Part shown: positions 7,050 to 16,637 of the stretch, one piece after another | Position numbering within the stretch: the stretch's first letter is position 1 | Layout of the letters: the number at the start of each line of letters is the position of its first letter | Origin: an uncultured Eubacterium sp. | GTDB taxonomy: Bacteria; Bacillota; Clostridia; Oscillospirales; Acutalibacteraceae | Assembly (NCBI RefSeq): GCF_934561735.1 | Contig: NZ_CAKTGT010000003.1 | Span: 1-64,000, forward strand | Length of the DNA: 64,000 nucleotides | Direction of reading: 5' to 3' | Notes under the pieces: generated by a model | What the model was told of the DNA's origin: nothing | The model's database searches: none | The model's input: only the letters and a program-made list of their open reading frames with translations | Position numbers and translations under genes: made by a program

Positions 7050-10000
7050 TTACTGCGGTGTAACAAGCAATGTAATCTTTTCACCTGTAAGTTTTGATTT
7101 TTTGTAATCCTTTGTAGGAGTAGGTCCACAGGCATTTGAGCCTACGCCGAGGTGATAAGAATCAAAATGCAAAAATGTTGTGTTGCATTCCTGAAGTTCC
7201 TCGATATGCTGAGCCTTTGCACATTGCTGCGAAGTGTAATGGTCTGCGGAAAAAGTCATTCTGTCGTTAAGCGACAGGAACATAAGACCGTTTCCGTCAT
7301 CATCGGTAAGTTTTGCCCAGCGAACGCCCGAACGCATAGAAGATTCCTGCGGTTTGATATATTCTTCGTGCATATCGGCAACCTTTGTTTTATAAATACC
7401 GAGCATAGCGTGTTCGCAAAAATCAGGTGCATTTACGCTGTCGCCCATACCGTAATATTCAACATTTGAATATACTTTCGGCATTTCAAGAGTTAAGCCG
7501 AAACGAGGGGCAAAAATCAAATTCTTTGATTTTGTGCACTCGGCACTTACCTTAACTGCACCGTCATTATAAACTTCATAAGTAACGGTTACCTTGCAAA
7601 CATTCTTTTTCTTAACTGTTGAAACAAAGTAATTTGATGTAATAACAACTCTGTTGCCGTCTGTTTTGAACACATCGGCAACGGCTTTCGGCTTCTTAAC
7701 AAGTAATTTTTCGGTATCAAGTGCAAACGCTTTCCATATACGCTTAATATTAAGGTCGTTATCAATCGGTGCACGGTAAACGCTTATGCCAAAGCCCTTT
7801 GTACCTCCGAACGGTGCAGTGTTAATATATTCTCTGCCGTTCTTTTTATAGCTGATTACTTCGCCCGAAGCGGTGTCGAAAACAAACTCGCCGCCGTTAA
7901 AATAAACATAAATTCGTTTTTCGCTTGTTTCAACAACAGGAGCGTCTTTTTCGGTATTTTCATACACCTTAACATCATCCGCAAAGTTGACAATCTGTTC
8001 ACTTGCAACCTCAAAATCGCCGTCAAGATATGTAAATACTATCGCTTCGTCACCTTTTGCATGCTCAATCTCAAGCTTAACAGTTTGATGAGAATGCGGC
8101 TCAACATCAAGGGAGAATTCACCGCTTTGTGCCACATTGCCTTCAACAAGATAATCCCATTTTACGGTGTAATCTGCCTTAGTAAAGCACTTGTAATTAT
8201 GAAATTCAAAGCTGTCGCCGTTATGCTTAACAATACGAACGGGACGATAGCAATTTTTCATTTGCAAAGCACCCGAATGCGGAGTTCTGTCAGGGAAGAA
8301 AAGTCCGTCAACGCAGAAATTACTGTCGTGCTTGTTTTCGCCGTGGTCACCGCCGTATGTATATTTAATCGGTCCGTCTTCATGATAAATCGCATGGTCC
8401 GCAAATTCCCATATACAGCCGCCCATCATATTGTTTCCACGCAAAATTGCCTGAACATAATCTTCAAGTCCGCCTGCACCTACGCCCATAGCGTGAGCAT
8501 ATTCGCACATATAAAACGGCTTTGTATAAAACTTTTTAGGAAGTCCGGAGCCGTTTGCGATTTTGTTAACCTGCTTTTGCCACGGATACATCATGGAAAT
8601 CACATCGTATGCCCATCTTCTTGTACGCACAACGCCCTCGTAATGAATAGGAATATCGGTGAGTTTTTTAAGTTGTTCATAGCAATAATCCTGATTTAAA
8701 TATCCGTGTGCCTCGTTGCCGAGTGACCACATTGTGATGCCTGCGTGGTTTTTATCACGCTGAAACATTCTGTACACTCTGTCCCAATAGCGAGGTTGCC
8801 AAGCTTCGTTATGAGAGCATACGCCGGGTTTGTGAAGTTCCACTTCACATCCGTGAGATTCTATATCAGCCTCATCAACAACATAAACACCGTATTCATC
8901 GCACAAATCAAGGAATATCGGGTCGGGCGGATAATGAGAAGTACGAACGCAGTTGACATTGTACTCCTTAAAAATTCTAACATCTTTTTCCATATCCTCA
9001 ACAGTCATAACATAGCCTGTTTTAGGGTTGGTATCGTGATGATTAACGCCCAAAAGTTTGATGTTTTTATTATTAAAAGTAAACACATTACCTGTAATTT
9101 TAATATGCTTAAAGCCTATCGGTCGGCGAATAAGTTCGACAATCTCGCCGTCCTTTGAAAGCGACACAACAAGAGTGTAAAGATTAGGTTCTTCGGCAGA
9201 CCATTCCTTAACATCAAGCGACGAAAAAACGATTTTATCTATCTGCTTTGAATCAACATTTACGGATTTTGACGAAACAAGCTCGTTGCCGTCAAAAAGA
9301 GTTGCCGAAAATTCGCACTCATCAACAAGTTTGAGTGACGGCAAAACGGTTAAATCATATGTAAGGTCGGTGTTAAACTTGGTTTTTACCTCAAAATCAT
9401 AAACGGAATTTTTATTGTTTTTGAAAAGCAAAACATCACGGAATATGCCGTTGTCACGGAACATATCCTGACATTCGAGATAAGTACCGTTTGTCCATTT
9501 GTGATTGACAACAACAAGGTGATTTTCGCCCTCAACAAGGAATTCGTCAAGTTCAAACTCAGCAGTGTTATGGCTGCCCTCGCTGTAGCCGACATACTTT
9601 TCGTTTACAAAAACATCAAGTCCGCCTGCAACGCCCAAAAACGAAAGGATATAATTTTTATCCAAATCGTCAATAGTAAAGGTTCTGTGATAAACGCCTA
9701 CCGGGCAATCAACGGGAATCTCCGGCGGATTCGGCTTGAACGGATAACGGGAATTAAGGTAATACGGCTTTTCGTATCCCGTATGTTGCCATACCGACGG
9801 AACGCTTACCTTGTCAAAATCCGTTTTATCAATATCAAGTTCGCTCGGAAGTTCGGATTCTTTTTTGTAATAAACAAAGTCCCACTCTCCGGACATCACT
9901 TCAACCATCGATGATGAATAACGCTCGGTTCTTATATCCGTTTTTGCCATTTCTTCGGGTGACGAAAACGGAATAAAATACGAACGGGGTGTCAGCACAT

Positions 10001-10055
10001 TATCTTTAAACACATCAAAGTTTTTATAATTATCGTTTTTAATTTTGAATTTCAT
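7050..10055 (-). CDS. lacZ: Beta-galactosidase, glycoside hydrolase family 2 (LacZ type)
   Basis: About 1001 residues, close to the LacZ length. It has the GH2 order: N-terminal sugar-binding domain (SRYPFKPNPPEIP, VGVYHRTF), immunoglobulin-like domain, TIM barrel, and a C-terminal small-chain domain (Bgal_small_N). The acid/base Glu lies in SLGNEAHG (about 447), the nucleophile Glu in CEYAHAMG (about 517). It cleaves beta-galactosides in the cytoplasm. I chose ATG 10055 (AGGGGA 7 nt upstream) over the TTG at 10073. It lies 21 bp after mutS2 and has no obvious own promoter, so it may ride the mutS2 transcript. This is unusual next to housekeeping genes and suggests local acquisition. Confidence 0.9.
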   Translation of the reverse strand: MKFKIKNDNYKNFDVFKDNVLTPRSYFIPFSSPEEMAKTDIRTERYSSSMVEVMSGEWDFVYYKKESELPSELDIDKTDFDKVSVPSVWQHTGYEKPYYLNSRYPFKPNPPEIPVDCPVGVYHRTFTIDDLDKNYILSFLGVAGGLDVFVNEKYVGYSEGSHNTAEFELDEFLVEGENHLVVVNHKWTNGTYLECQDMFRDNGIFRDVLLFKNNKNSVYDFEVKTKFNTDLTYDLTVLPSLKLVDECEFSATLFDGNELVSSKSVNVDSKQIDKIVFSSLDVKEWSAEEPNLYTLVVSLSKDGEIVELIRRPIGFKHIKITGNVFTFNNKNIKLLGVNHHDTNPKTGYVMTVEDMEKDVRIFKEYNVNCVRTSHYPPDPIFLDLCDEYGVYVVDEADIESHGCEVELHKPGVCSHNEAWQPRYWDRVYRMFQRDKNHAGITMWSLGNEAHGYLNQDYCYEQLKKLTDIPIHYEGVVRTRRWAYDVISMMYPWQKQVNKIANGSGLPKKFYTKPFYMCEYAHAMGVGAGGLEDYVQAILRGNNMMGGCIWEFADHAIYHEDGPIKYTYGGDHGENKHDSNFCVDGLFFPDRTPHSGALQMKNCYRPVRIVKHNGDSFEFHNYKCFTKADYTVKWDYLVEGNVAQSGEFSLDVEPHSHQTVKLEIEHAKGDEAIVFTYLDGDFEVASEQIVNFADDVKVYENTEKDAPVVETSEKRIYVYFNGGEFVFDTASGEVISYKKNGREYINTAPFGGTKGFGISVYRAPIDNDLNIKRIWKAFALDTEKLLVKKPKAVADVFKTDGNRVVITSNYFVSTVKKKNVCKVTVTYEVYNDGAVKVSAECTKSKNLIFAPRFGLTLEMPKVYSNVEYYGMGDSVNAPDFCEHAMLGIYKTKVADMHEEYIKPQESSMRSGVRWAKLTDDDGNGLMFLSLNDRMTFSADHYTSQQCAKAQHIEELQECNTTFLHFDSYHLGVGSNACGPTPTKDYKKSKLTGEKITLLVTPQ

Positions 10056-10076
10056 AATTTCCCCTTTAAGCAATAT

Positions 10077-12449
10077 CTACTTCAATTTTGCTATTGTTAC
10101 GCCGTCCTCGCCCTCACCGTACTTGCCAAGGCGGAACTCGTCAATATTAGGATGGTGGCGAAGTTCTTCCGTTACAACGCTTCTGAGTACACCCGTACCC
10201 TTGCCGTGAATAATGCGAACCTCTGAAATTCCGTTGAGCACGCATTTGTCAATAAATATGCCAAGATTGCTGATAGCCTCCTCGGCTGTTTGACCTCTCA
10301 AATCAAGTTCGGTTTTTACATCCGCATCTGCACGGGAACTTGTGCGATAAAGATTTCTCTGCGGCTTGGTCGGTTTTTTCTTTTTCTTTTCAATCAGCAT
10401 AAGGTCGGACATTTTAACTCTTGTTTTGAAAAGTCCCGACTTTACGGTGACATTATTATTTTTAACTTCGATTACTTCGCCCTCGCCGATACCCCTGATA
10501 ATAACGGCATCGCCAACAACAACGGGACGGGGAAGTTTGTAATCGTCATCCCAATTATCCGCAATCTCCTGCGGATTGATAAGGTCGTCCATCTCACCCA
10601 TTTGATTTTTAATCGCACGGCGGGTCTTTTTTGCAAGCTCCGTTGCGTTTTCGGGTGATTTTTCTTTTTTCATTTTTTCAAGTTCAAGAAGAAAATCAGA
10701 CGATTGGCGTTTTGCTTGATTAATAAGTTTTTCGGCTTCTTTTTTTGCTTTTTCAAGTTCACGAGCCTTCAAGGTTTCTATTTTATCTTTTTCGGACTGT
10801 GCCTTAGAAGCCATCTTTCTTGCCTGCTCGGTTGCTTTTTCGGCGGATTTCTTTTCGTTTTCAAGCTCGTGGCGTGCGGCTTCGAGTTTATCAAGAACCG
10901 CTTCAAAATCTCTGTTATCCGAACCTACAATTTCTTCGGCACGGCTGATAACATCGTCCTCAATACCGATATGCCTTGAAATCGCAAAAGCGTTTGAACG
11001 CCCCGGTACGCCGATAAGCAAACGATATGTAGGTGACAATGTTTTAACATCAAATTCGCAACAACCGTTAACCACCCCATCGGTATCGAGTGCATAGGCT
11101 TTAAGCTCGGCGTAGTGAGTGGTTGAAAGTATTTTTGCGCCCTTTTGCCTCAATTTTTCAATAATCGCAACGGCAAGAGCGGCACCCTCGATAGGGTCTG
11201 TGCCGGCACCGAGTTCATCGATAAGTACAAGCGAACTCTCATCCGCTGCCTTTAAGATATTTGCAACATTGGTAATGTGTGACGAAAAGGTTGATAGATT
11301 TTGCTGAATACTCTGCTCGTCGCCTATATCAACCAAAATTTTATCAAAAACCGAAATTCTGCTTGACTGATATGCCGGAATGAGAAGTCCGCACATAGTC
11401 ATAAGAGTAAGCAGTCCGACTGTTTTAATCGACACGGTTTTACCGCCGGTATTCGGACCGGTAATAACAAGAGTATCATATTTTTCGCCGAGAGAAATAT
11501 CAATCGGCACAACCTTGTTTTTATCAATGAGCGGATGTCTTGCCTGCTTCAAATCAATAACGCCGTCGGTATTGATTATAGGTTTTGCCGCCTTCATTTT
11601 GTTTGCAAGGTGGGCTTTTGCAAAAATAAGATTAAGGTCAACTGCGGCTTCATAGCTGTGCTTTATGCTTTCGCCGAAATTGCCTGCTTCAACCGACAGT
11701 TCAAACAAAATACGGTTGATTTCTTCCCTTTCCTTGCCCTTGAGCACTTTAATATCATTATTCGCCTCAACAACGGAAATCGGCTCGATAAACACGGTTG
11801 AGCCGGAAGAAGATGTATCGTGCACCAAGCCTTGAACATTACCCCTGCATTCGCTTTTTACAGGCACAACAAATCGACCGTCACGCTGAGTAACAATAGC
11901 CTCCTGCAAAAACTTTGTATAATGCGGCGAATGAATCATAGCGTCAAGTTTGTCACGAATCGAGGCGGATTTTGCTCTGATTTTGCGGCGAATGTCATAC
12001 AAAGCCTCACTCGCCTTGTCGGAAATTTCCTCCTCGCTGATGATACAAGTAAAAATTTTATCTTCAAGATACTTATTAACCGTTATGCTCTCAAACAAAT
12101 TATCAAGCGTTGTCCTAACCCCGCTGCAATGACCATGCCACTCATAAAGTGTACGGATTGAACGCAGAGTTGACGCAATATTGAGAAGCTCACGTGTATT
12201 AAGCTCGCCGCCTGCCGAAGCACGGGCAAGAGAGCCGTTTACATTATAAAGACCTCCGAATGACGGAGCACCGAAGCGTGCAAGGAGCGAATAAGCATCC
12301 TCTGTTTGATTAATCATATTGCACACGGCAACAAAATCCGAAGTGGGCTTAATATTAAGTGCCATTTCGGCGGCATCCTCACACGAAGTTTCGTTTTTTA
12401 ACATTTCAAGAACTTTGTCAAGTTCAAGAGTTTCATAATTCTTTTCCAT
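10077..12449 (-). CDS. mutS2: MutS2, MutS-like ATPase with Smr nuclease domain
   Basis: A 790-residue protein. A MutS-type clamp/lever region is followed by the ATPase with Walker A GPNTGGKT (about 331-338), a DxxSTFSSH region, LIDELGAGTDP (Walker B) and STTHYAELK. A long coiled coil rich in Lys/Glu (about 510-620) leads to a small KOW-like beta segment (VGDAVIIRGIGEGEVIEV) and the C-terminal Smr domain (ELDLRGQTAEEA, IIHGKGTGVLRSVV, about 715-790). MutS2 acts in rescue of collided ribosomes and in suppressing homologous recombination. It lies 2 bp after recO, so translation is probably coupled, and its 5' neighbours are era, ybeY and phoH. Confidence 0.95.
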   Translation of the reverse strand: MEKNYETLELDKVLEMLKNETSCEDAAEMALNIKPTSDFVAVCNMINQTEDAYSLLARFGAPSFGGLYNVNGSLARASAGGELNTRELLNIASTLRSIRTLYEWHGHCSGVRTTLDNLFESITVNKYLEDKIFTCIISEEEISDKASEALYDIRRKIRAKSASIRDKLDAMIHSPHYTKFLQEAIVTQRDGRFVVPVKSECRGNVQGLVHDTSSSGSTVFIEPISVVEANNDIKVLKGKEREEINRILFELSVEAGNFGESIKHSYEAAVDLNLIFAKAHLANKMKAAKPIINTDGVIDLKQARHPLIDKNKVVPIDISLGEKYDTLVITGPNTGGKTVSIKTVGLLTLMTMCGLLIPAYQSSRISVFDKILVDIGDEQSIQQNLSTFSSHITNVANILKAADESSLVLIDELGAGTDPIEGAALAVAIIEKLRQKGAKILSTTHYAELKAYALDTDGVVNGCCEFDVKTLSPTYRLLIGVPGRSNAFAISRHIGIEDDVISRAEEIVGSDNRDFEAVLDKLEAARHELENEKKSAEKATEQARKMASKAQSEKDKIETLKARELEKAKKEAEKLINQAKRQSSDFLLELEKMKKEKSPENATELAKKTRRAIKNQMGEMDDLINPQEIADNWDDDYKLPRPVVVGDAVIIRGIGEGEVIEVKNNNVTVKSGLFKTRVKMSDLMLIEKKKKKPTKPQRNLYRTSSRADADVKTELDLRGQTAEEAISNLGIFIDKCVLNGISEVRIIHGKGTGVLRSVVTEELRHHPNIDEFRLGKYGEGEDGVTIAKLK

Positions 12450-12451
12450 AA

Positions 12452-13186
12452 TTATATAATCACTTTATAAAATTCCAAAGTAGTCAGTTTTCCGTCAACA
12501 CGGGAGAGCAGATATTTTTCAACAGTTGAGCAAAGAAGAGCCATATTTTCATCGCTAAGCGAAAATGAAAACACCTTGCCGAGATCAACAAAGCAAATAA
12601 ATCTCATAGCGGTAATGACCGCAAGCGGAAGTTCAACGGCATTGTTACGATAACAATCCTTGCAATAAATACAGGCTTCCTCGGGGTCAAAATACATAAT
12701 ATCGGTTTCGTATGTACCGCAACGGTAACAAGCCGTCAAATCGGGCATATATCCGCCGAGTGCAAGCATACGCAGTTCAACAGCAACCTTAATGAGCGAG
12801 TGACTTTTTTTGCCTTGGCACAAAAGGTACAAGGCGTTTAAAAGCAATCTGAGCATACCCGGCATCGGCTGTTCCTCCGAGCCTAAAAAACAGGCAAGCT
12901 GTGCAAAATACTGTGCAAGCGACAAGGTTTCTATATCCGAGCGGAGATTAAAAAACACCTCGATTGAGGTTGCATTGTCGATAACATACGCTTCCTTGCT
13001 TCTGTAAAGCGAAAACTCGCTGTATGCAAAAAGCGAGGTTGCAGATAAATTTTGACTTTTAATAGTCTTTGCACGGCGGACAAAAGCCTTAATCAGCCCA
13101 AAATCTTCGGTGATAACGGTAACGAGTTTATCGCTCTCCCCCACCGTCTGTTCTCTGATTATAAGTCCCTTTGTTTTTGTCTGCAT
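12452..13186 (-). CDS. recO: DNA repair protein RecO
   Basis: About 244 residues. N-terminal OB fold (TKGLIIREQTVGESDKLV), a helical core, and a zinc finger with CYRCG (about 150-153) and CIYCKDC (about 170). RecO loads RecA at SSB-coated gaps. I prefer ATG 13186 over TTG 13198: alignment of the OB fold begins at MQTKTKG and a GAGG site lies 12 nt upstream, but spacing is loose. It overlaps the small upstream gene yqzL by 59 bp, in a different frame, which implies coupled translation. Confidence 0.92.
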   Translation of the reverse strand: MQTKTKGLIIREQTVGESDKLVTVITEDFGLIKAFVRRAKTIKSQNLSATSLFAYSEFSLYRSKEAYVIDNATSIEVFFNLRSDIETLSLAQYFAQLACFLGSEEQPMPGMLRLLLNALYLLCQGKKSHSLIKVAVELRMLALGGYMPDLTACYRCGTYETDIMYFDPEEACIYCKDCYRNNAVELPLAVITAMRFICFVDLGKVFSFSLSDENMALLCSTVEKYLLSRVDGKLTTLEFYKVII

Positions 13187-13283
13187 CAGTCTGCACAACC
13201 TCGTTTTTATTTTCTGATTGTTTATATTTCAAGTAGTCCGAAACGCTTCCCGTAGACACAAAGTTTTGCCACAAATTATCCAT
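13128..13283 (-). CDS. yqzL: YqzL-like small protein, overlapping the recO start
   Basis: A 51-residue ORF starting at ATG 13283 and ending at TAA 13128-13130. N-terminus MDNLWQNFVSTGSVSDYLKY resembles YqzL of Bacillus, a short protein always found between era and recO; family function unknown. The last 17 codons lie inside recO's 5' end in another frame, so the C-terminal half (RTDGGGER) is a by-product of the overlap. The conserved part is residues 1-22. GGTGG sites precede the ATG. It is absent from a length-filtered ORF list because it is short. Confidence 0.65.
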   Translation of the reverse strand: MDNLWQNFVSTGSVSDYLKYKQSENKNEVVQTDADKNKGTYNQRTDGGGER

Positions 13284-13339
13284 AAAAAACACCACCGTTA
13301 CTATTTTATCCTATGGTGCTTTAAATGATTTGTGCCAAA

Positions 13340-14227
13340 TTAATCCAAACCGAAATTGTGAATTAATCCCTCACGGTTACGCCAATCTTCCTTTACTTTT
13401 ACCCAAGTTTGAAGATTTACTTTTATGCCAAAAAAGTTTTCCAAATCCTGACGGGCATAAGTTGATATTTTTTTGAGCATGGCACCCTTTTTACCGATAA
13501 CCATACCCTTGTGACTTTCACGCTCGCAATAAATAATTGCTTCAATATCAAGAATATCCTGATTGTCACGCTCACGCATTTTTTCGATAGACACGGCAAT
13601 GCCGTGCGGAACTTCTTTGTCCATAAGTCTGAGAATTTTTTCTCTGATAATCTCTGCGGCAAGCACTCTTTCGGGCTGGTCGGTGAGAGTATCATCAGGG
13701 AAAAAGTGCGGAGAATCAAACGCAAGCTTTTTCATCTCGTCAACAAGTTCATCAATATGTTCGCCTGTTGAAGCACAAACAGGAACGATTGCTTCAAAAT
13801 CGAACAACTTGTTAAGTTCCACTATGCGTTCAAGAAGTTCTTCCTTATCCTTAATCATATCGATTTTATTAATTGCAAGGATTACGGGCACTTTAAGTTT
13901 TTTAAATTTTTCAATCAGCTCATATTCGCCTTTTTTGATGTCGCCCTTTGATTCAACAACAAAAAGGCAAGCATCAACACCGCCGATTGAGTCGCCGACA
14001 GCCTGATTCATTTTTTCACCGAGTTTGTTATGAGGCTTGTGATAGCCCGGAGTATCGGTAAAGACAAGCTGTGTTTCACCCTCGGTGAGAACGCCCATAA
14101 TCTTTGTGCGGGTAGTTTGCGGCTTTGAGGACACAATGGCGATTTTTGTACCCAAAAGTTTGTTAAGTATAGATGATTTACCCACATTAGGGCAACCTAC
14201 AATAGCAATAAATGCTGTTTTTGTCAT
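13340..14227 (-). CDS. era: GTPase Era
   Basis: A 295-residue GTPase needed for 30S ribosome assembly. G1 is GCPNVGKS (11-18), G3 DTPG (58-61), G4 NKID (120-123), and the C-terminal KH domain carries the RNA-binding GKKGAMLKKIS turn. It lies 3 bp downstream of ybeY, in the typical phoH-ybeY-era order, and upstream of yqzL and recO. A weak hairpin with T6 in the 56-bp gap before yqzL may modulate transcription. Length and motifs are complete. Confidence 0.97.
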   Translation of the reverse strand: MTKTAFIAIVGCPNVGKSSILNKLLGTKIAIVSSKPQTTRTKIMGVLTEGETQLVFTDTPGYHKPHNKLGEKMNQAVGDSIGGVDACLFVVESKGDIKKGEYELIEKFKKLKVPVILAINKIDMIKDKEELLERIVELNKLFDFEAIVPVCASTGEHIDELVDEMKKLAFDSPHFFPDDTLTDQPERVLAAEIIREKILRLMDKEVPHGIAVSIEKMRERDNQDILDIEAIIYCERESHKGMVIGKKGAMLKKISTYARQDLENFFGIKVNLQTWVKVKEDWRNREGLIHNFGLD

Positions 14228-14230
14228 TAA

Positions 14231-14731
14231 TTATTCTCCCATATAATAGCTGTTGTCACGCTTAAGTCCGATTTTGGTAAGAACTTCCTCTTCCTTTTCA
14301 CGCATATGTACCTGCTCGATACCGCCGTTTTCGTGGTCGTATCCAAGCAAGTGAAGCATTGAATGAACAGTCAAAAATCCGATTTCTCTTTGAAGAGAGT
14401 GGTTATAAGCCTTTGCCTGCTCCATAGCTTTCGGCACGCTTATAACGATATCGCCGAGAATTTTTGCACCTGTATCCATATTTGTATCGTACTCTCCGTT
14501 TTCGCCCATAGGGAATGAGAGCACATCTGTTTCTCTGTCTACATTTCTATATTGTGCGTTAAGCTCGTGAATTCTCTCATTATCCACAAAACAAACGCTC
14601 ACTTCTGCATCCGAGCCGAATTTTTCAGCCTGCAAAACCGCATTACAACAGCGGCGAATCAACATTCTTATTCCTCTGGGAACAGTAATTTCTTTTTGTT
14701 CGTCGGAGATTATAACTTTTACTTTATTCAT
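14231..14731 (-). CDS. ybeY: Endoribonuclease YbeY
   Basis: A 166-residue zinc-dependent endoribonuclease acting in 16S rRNA 3'-end maturation and ribosome quality control. The zinc motif HSMLHLLGYDHE supplies His123, His127 and His133. Its ATG overlaps the stop of phoH by one base (TAATG arrangement), so translation is coupled. Situated in the conserved phoH-ybeY-era block. Confidence 0.96.
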   Translation of the reverse strand: MNKVKVIISDEQKEITVPRGIRMLIRRCCNAVLQAEKFGSDAEVSVCFVDNERIHELNAQYRNVDRETDVLSFPMGENGEYDTNMDTGAKILGDIVISVPKAMEQAKAYNHSLQREIGFLTVHSMLHLLGYDHENGGIEQVHMREKEEEVLTKIGLKRDNSYYMGE

Positions 14732-15714
14732 TACTTATCTTCTCCTTTTCTTTTTTTCATTTGCTTTTCGTCATATTTTTCATACGCTTTGATAATATCC
14801 TGAACAAGTCTGTGGCGAACCACATCCTTTTGAGTAAACTTGATAATCTCAATATCATCAACATCTTTGAGGATATTCAAAACGGTTTTAAGTCCCGATT
14901 TTTTACCGTCGGGCAAGTCAATCTGTGTAATATCGCCGGTAACAACCATCTTTGACCTGAAGCCGAGTCGGGTCAAAAACATTTTCATTTGCTCCGGTGT
15001 GGTATTTTGTGCTTCGTCAAGAATAATAAAGCTGTCGTCAAGAGTTCTGCCTCGCATATATGCAAGCGGTGCAACTTCGATTGCTCCCCTCTCCTGATAA
15101 TTTTGAAAATTCTCCGCACCGAGCATATCAAACAAAGCATCATAAAGCGGTCGGAGATAAGGGTCTACCTTGCTTTGCAAATCGCCCGGTAAAAATCCGA
15201 GTTTTTCGCCCGCCTCAACAGCCGGTCTTGTAAGAATAATTCTGTTAACCTGCTTTGCTCTGAACGCCGTAACCGCCATGGCAACGGCAAGATAGGTTTT
15301 ACCCGTTCCGGCAGGACCAACGCCAAATGTGATTGTGTGGTCATCGATAGCCTGAGTGTATTTCTTTTGACCGAGAGTTTTAGGCTTAACCGGTCTGCCC
15401 TTTGCGGTTATACAAATAGAATCGTTTGTCATTGAAGCGATTTTATCTTCGTTGCCCTCATTGACAAGCGAAAGAACATATCTTACATTTTGGTCGGTAA
15501 GAGCCTCGCCCTTGCCGATAAGCACAAGAAGCGAATTAATTGTTCTGACAGCCTTTGACACATCTTCGGCATCACCCATAATCTTTAAATCCGAACCTCG
15601 TGACACAATACTTACGCCGAACTCACGCTCAATCATACGGATATTTTCGTCAAACGAGCCGAAAAGCGATACCGCCTGGTCCATTGCCTCAATCGTTATT
15701 GTTTGTTCTGTCAT
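14731..15714 (-). CDS. phoH: PhoH-like ATPase
   Basis: A 327-residue protein of the PhoH/YbeZ family, an ATPase or RNA helicase-like partner of YbeY. Walker A is GPAGTGKT (133-140), Walker B FIILDEAQN, and a KH-like N-terminal region (residues about 28-95). It ends overlapping ybeY and begins inside the 3' end of the CBS-domain gene (26-bp overlap), giving a tightly coupled series. E. coli has the equivalent ybeZ-ybeY-ybeX order; here the corC-type gene precedes phoH. Confidence 0.94.
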   Translation of the reverse strand: MTEQTITIEAMDQAVSLFGSFDENIRMIEREFGVSIVSRGSDLKIMGDAEDVSKAVRTINSLLVLIGKGEALTDQNVRYVLSLVNEGNEDKIASMTNDSICITAKGRPVKPKTLGQKKYTQAIDDHTITFGVGPAGTGKTYLAVAMAVTAFRAKQVNRIILTRPAVEAGEKLGFLPGDLQSKVDPYLRPLYDALFDMLGAENFQNYQERGAIEVAPLAYMRGRTLDDSFIILDEAQNTTPEQMKMFLTRLGFRSKMVVTGDITQIDLPDGKKSGLKTVLNILKDVDDIEIIKFTQKDVVRHRLVQDIIKAYEKYDEKQMKKRKGEDK

Positions 15715-16510
15715 ATATTTCCGCCTTTACCGAATCAATTTTTCTGTCCGTAACTTCAAGCACGGTAAATCTTACTCCGCCGTATTCCACGGCTTCGCCC
15801 TTGCTATCTTCGTTAGGAACTGTGCCAAGCCTGTTGATAACAAATCCCGCAACAGTATTATAATCACCCTCCGGCAAATTAATACCAAGTGCTTCCTCAA
15901 CATCTTCTATATCGCACGCACCGTCAAAAACAAAGGTGTCGTCATCAATCTTTGTAACCGATTGTTCCTCATCGTCGTACTCGTCTTCAATTTCGCCTAC
16001 AAGTTCCTCGATAATATCTTCCAAAGTAACAAGTCCGGCGGTTCCGCCGTATTCATCAACAACAATGGCAAGTTGAATATGCGTTTCGGTCATTTGAGCA
16101 AAAAGTTTGCCGCAAGGGATAGTTTCGGGAACAAAAAGCGGAGTGCGGATATAATCTTCGATCTTTTCGCCTTTAGGAATTTCCGTGCCGACAAACTTGA
16201 GCAAGTCTTTAACATAAACAATGCCCTTGATATTGTCAAGATCTTCTTCATAAACCGGAATACGGGAAAAGCCCTCATCAATCGCAACCTTAACAACATC
16301 GATTATTTCCCCGGTAATTTCAACGGCGGCAATATCCGTTCTGTGGGTCATAATATCGCCGACATTAGTATCGTGAAATTCAAAAAGATTGTTGATGATG
16401 TCCCTTGTTGATTTTTCAAGTTCGCCCTCGTCATCATCAACAAGTTGCTTAATTTCTTCTTCGGTTGAACTTTCTTTTTTAAACAAGCGTTTTAAACTGC
16501 CGATAGCCAT
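15689..16510 (-). CDS. corC: CorC/YbeX-like protein with paired CBS domains
   Basis: A 273-residue soluble protein. An acidic N-terminal stretch is followed by the CBS pair (VGDIMTHRTDIAAVE ... VDEYGGTAGLVTLEDIIEELVGEI) and a C-terminal CorC_HlyC domain (about 200-265). It lacks the membrane CNNM domain of TlyC-type proteins, so it is the cytoplasmic CorC/YbeX type linked to magnesium and, in E. coli, to ribosome assembly. An ATG at 16510 follows CGGAGG by 11 nt. It overlaps phoH by 26 bp and heads the ribosome-related block that runs to mutS2. Confidence 0.9.
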   Translation of the reverse strand: MAIGSLKRLFKKESSTEEEIKQLVDDDEGELEKSTRDIINNLFEFHDTNVGDIMTHRTDIAAVEITGEIIDVVKVAIDEGFSRIPVYEEDLDNIKGIVYVKDLLKFVGTEIPKGEKIEDYIRTPLFVPETIPCGKLFAQMTETHIQLAIVVDEYGGTAGLVTLEDIIEELVGEIEDEYDDEEQSVTKIDDDTFVFDGACDIEDVEEALGINLPEGDYNTVAGFVINRLGTVPNEDSKGEAVEYGGVRFTVLEVTDRKIDSVKAEIYDRTNNND

Positions 16511-16584
16511 AAAGGCATATACCTCCGATTTAACAAAATTATACAGTAATCCATTCTGCTATATTATAATATATAAATATTAAT

Positions 16585-16613
16585 TTGTAAAGTGTTAAGT
16601 AATATGTTATTAT
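16585..16613 (+). promoter_or_regulatory. Promoter of the FkbM methyltransferase
   Basis: TTGTAA (16585-16590), 17-bp spacer, TATTAT (16608-16613), followed 10 bp later by AGGTGA and the gene's ATG at 16638. Confidence 0.55.
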
Positions 16614-16637
16614 ATATCAAAATGAGGTGACGGCAAA

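Noticed and set aside
8061..8699. 212-codon open frame opposite the beta-galactosidase
   Set aside because: Antisense shadow of a long gene with catalytic motifs; no ribosome site.
15452..16411. 319-codon open frame on the plus strand
   Set aside because: Lies antisense to corC and phoH, which have clear conserved motifs; the translated product is low in complexity and without domain signals.
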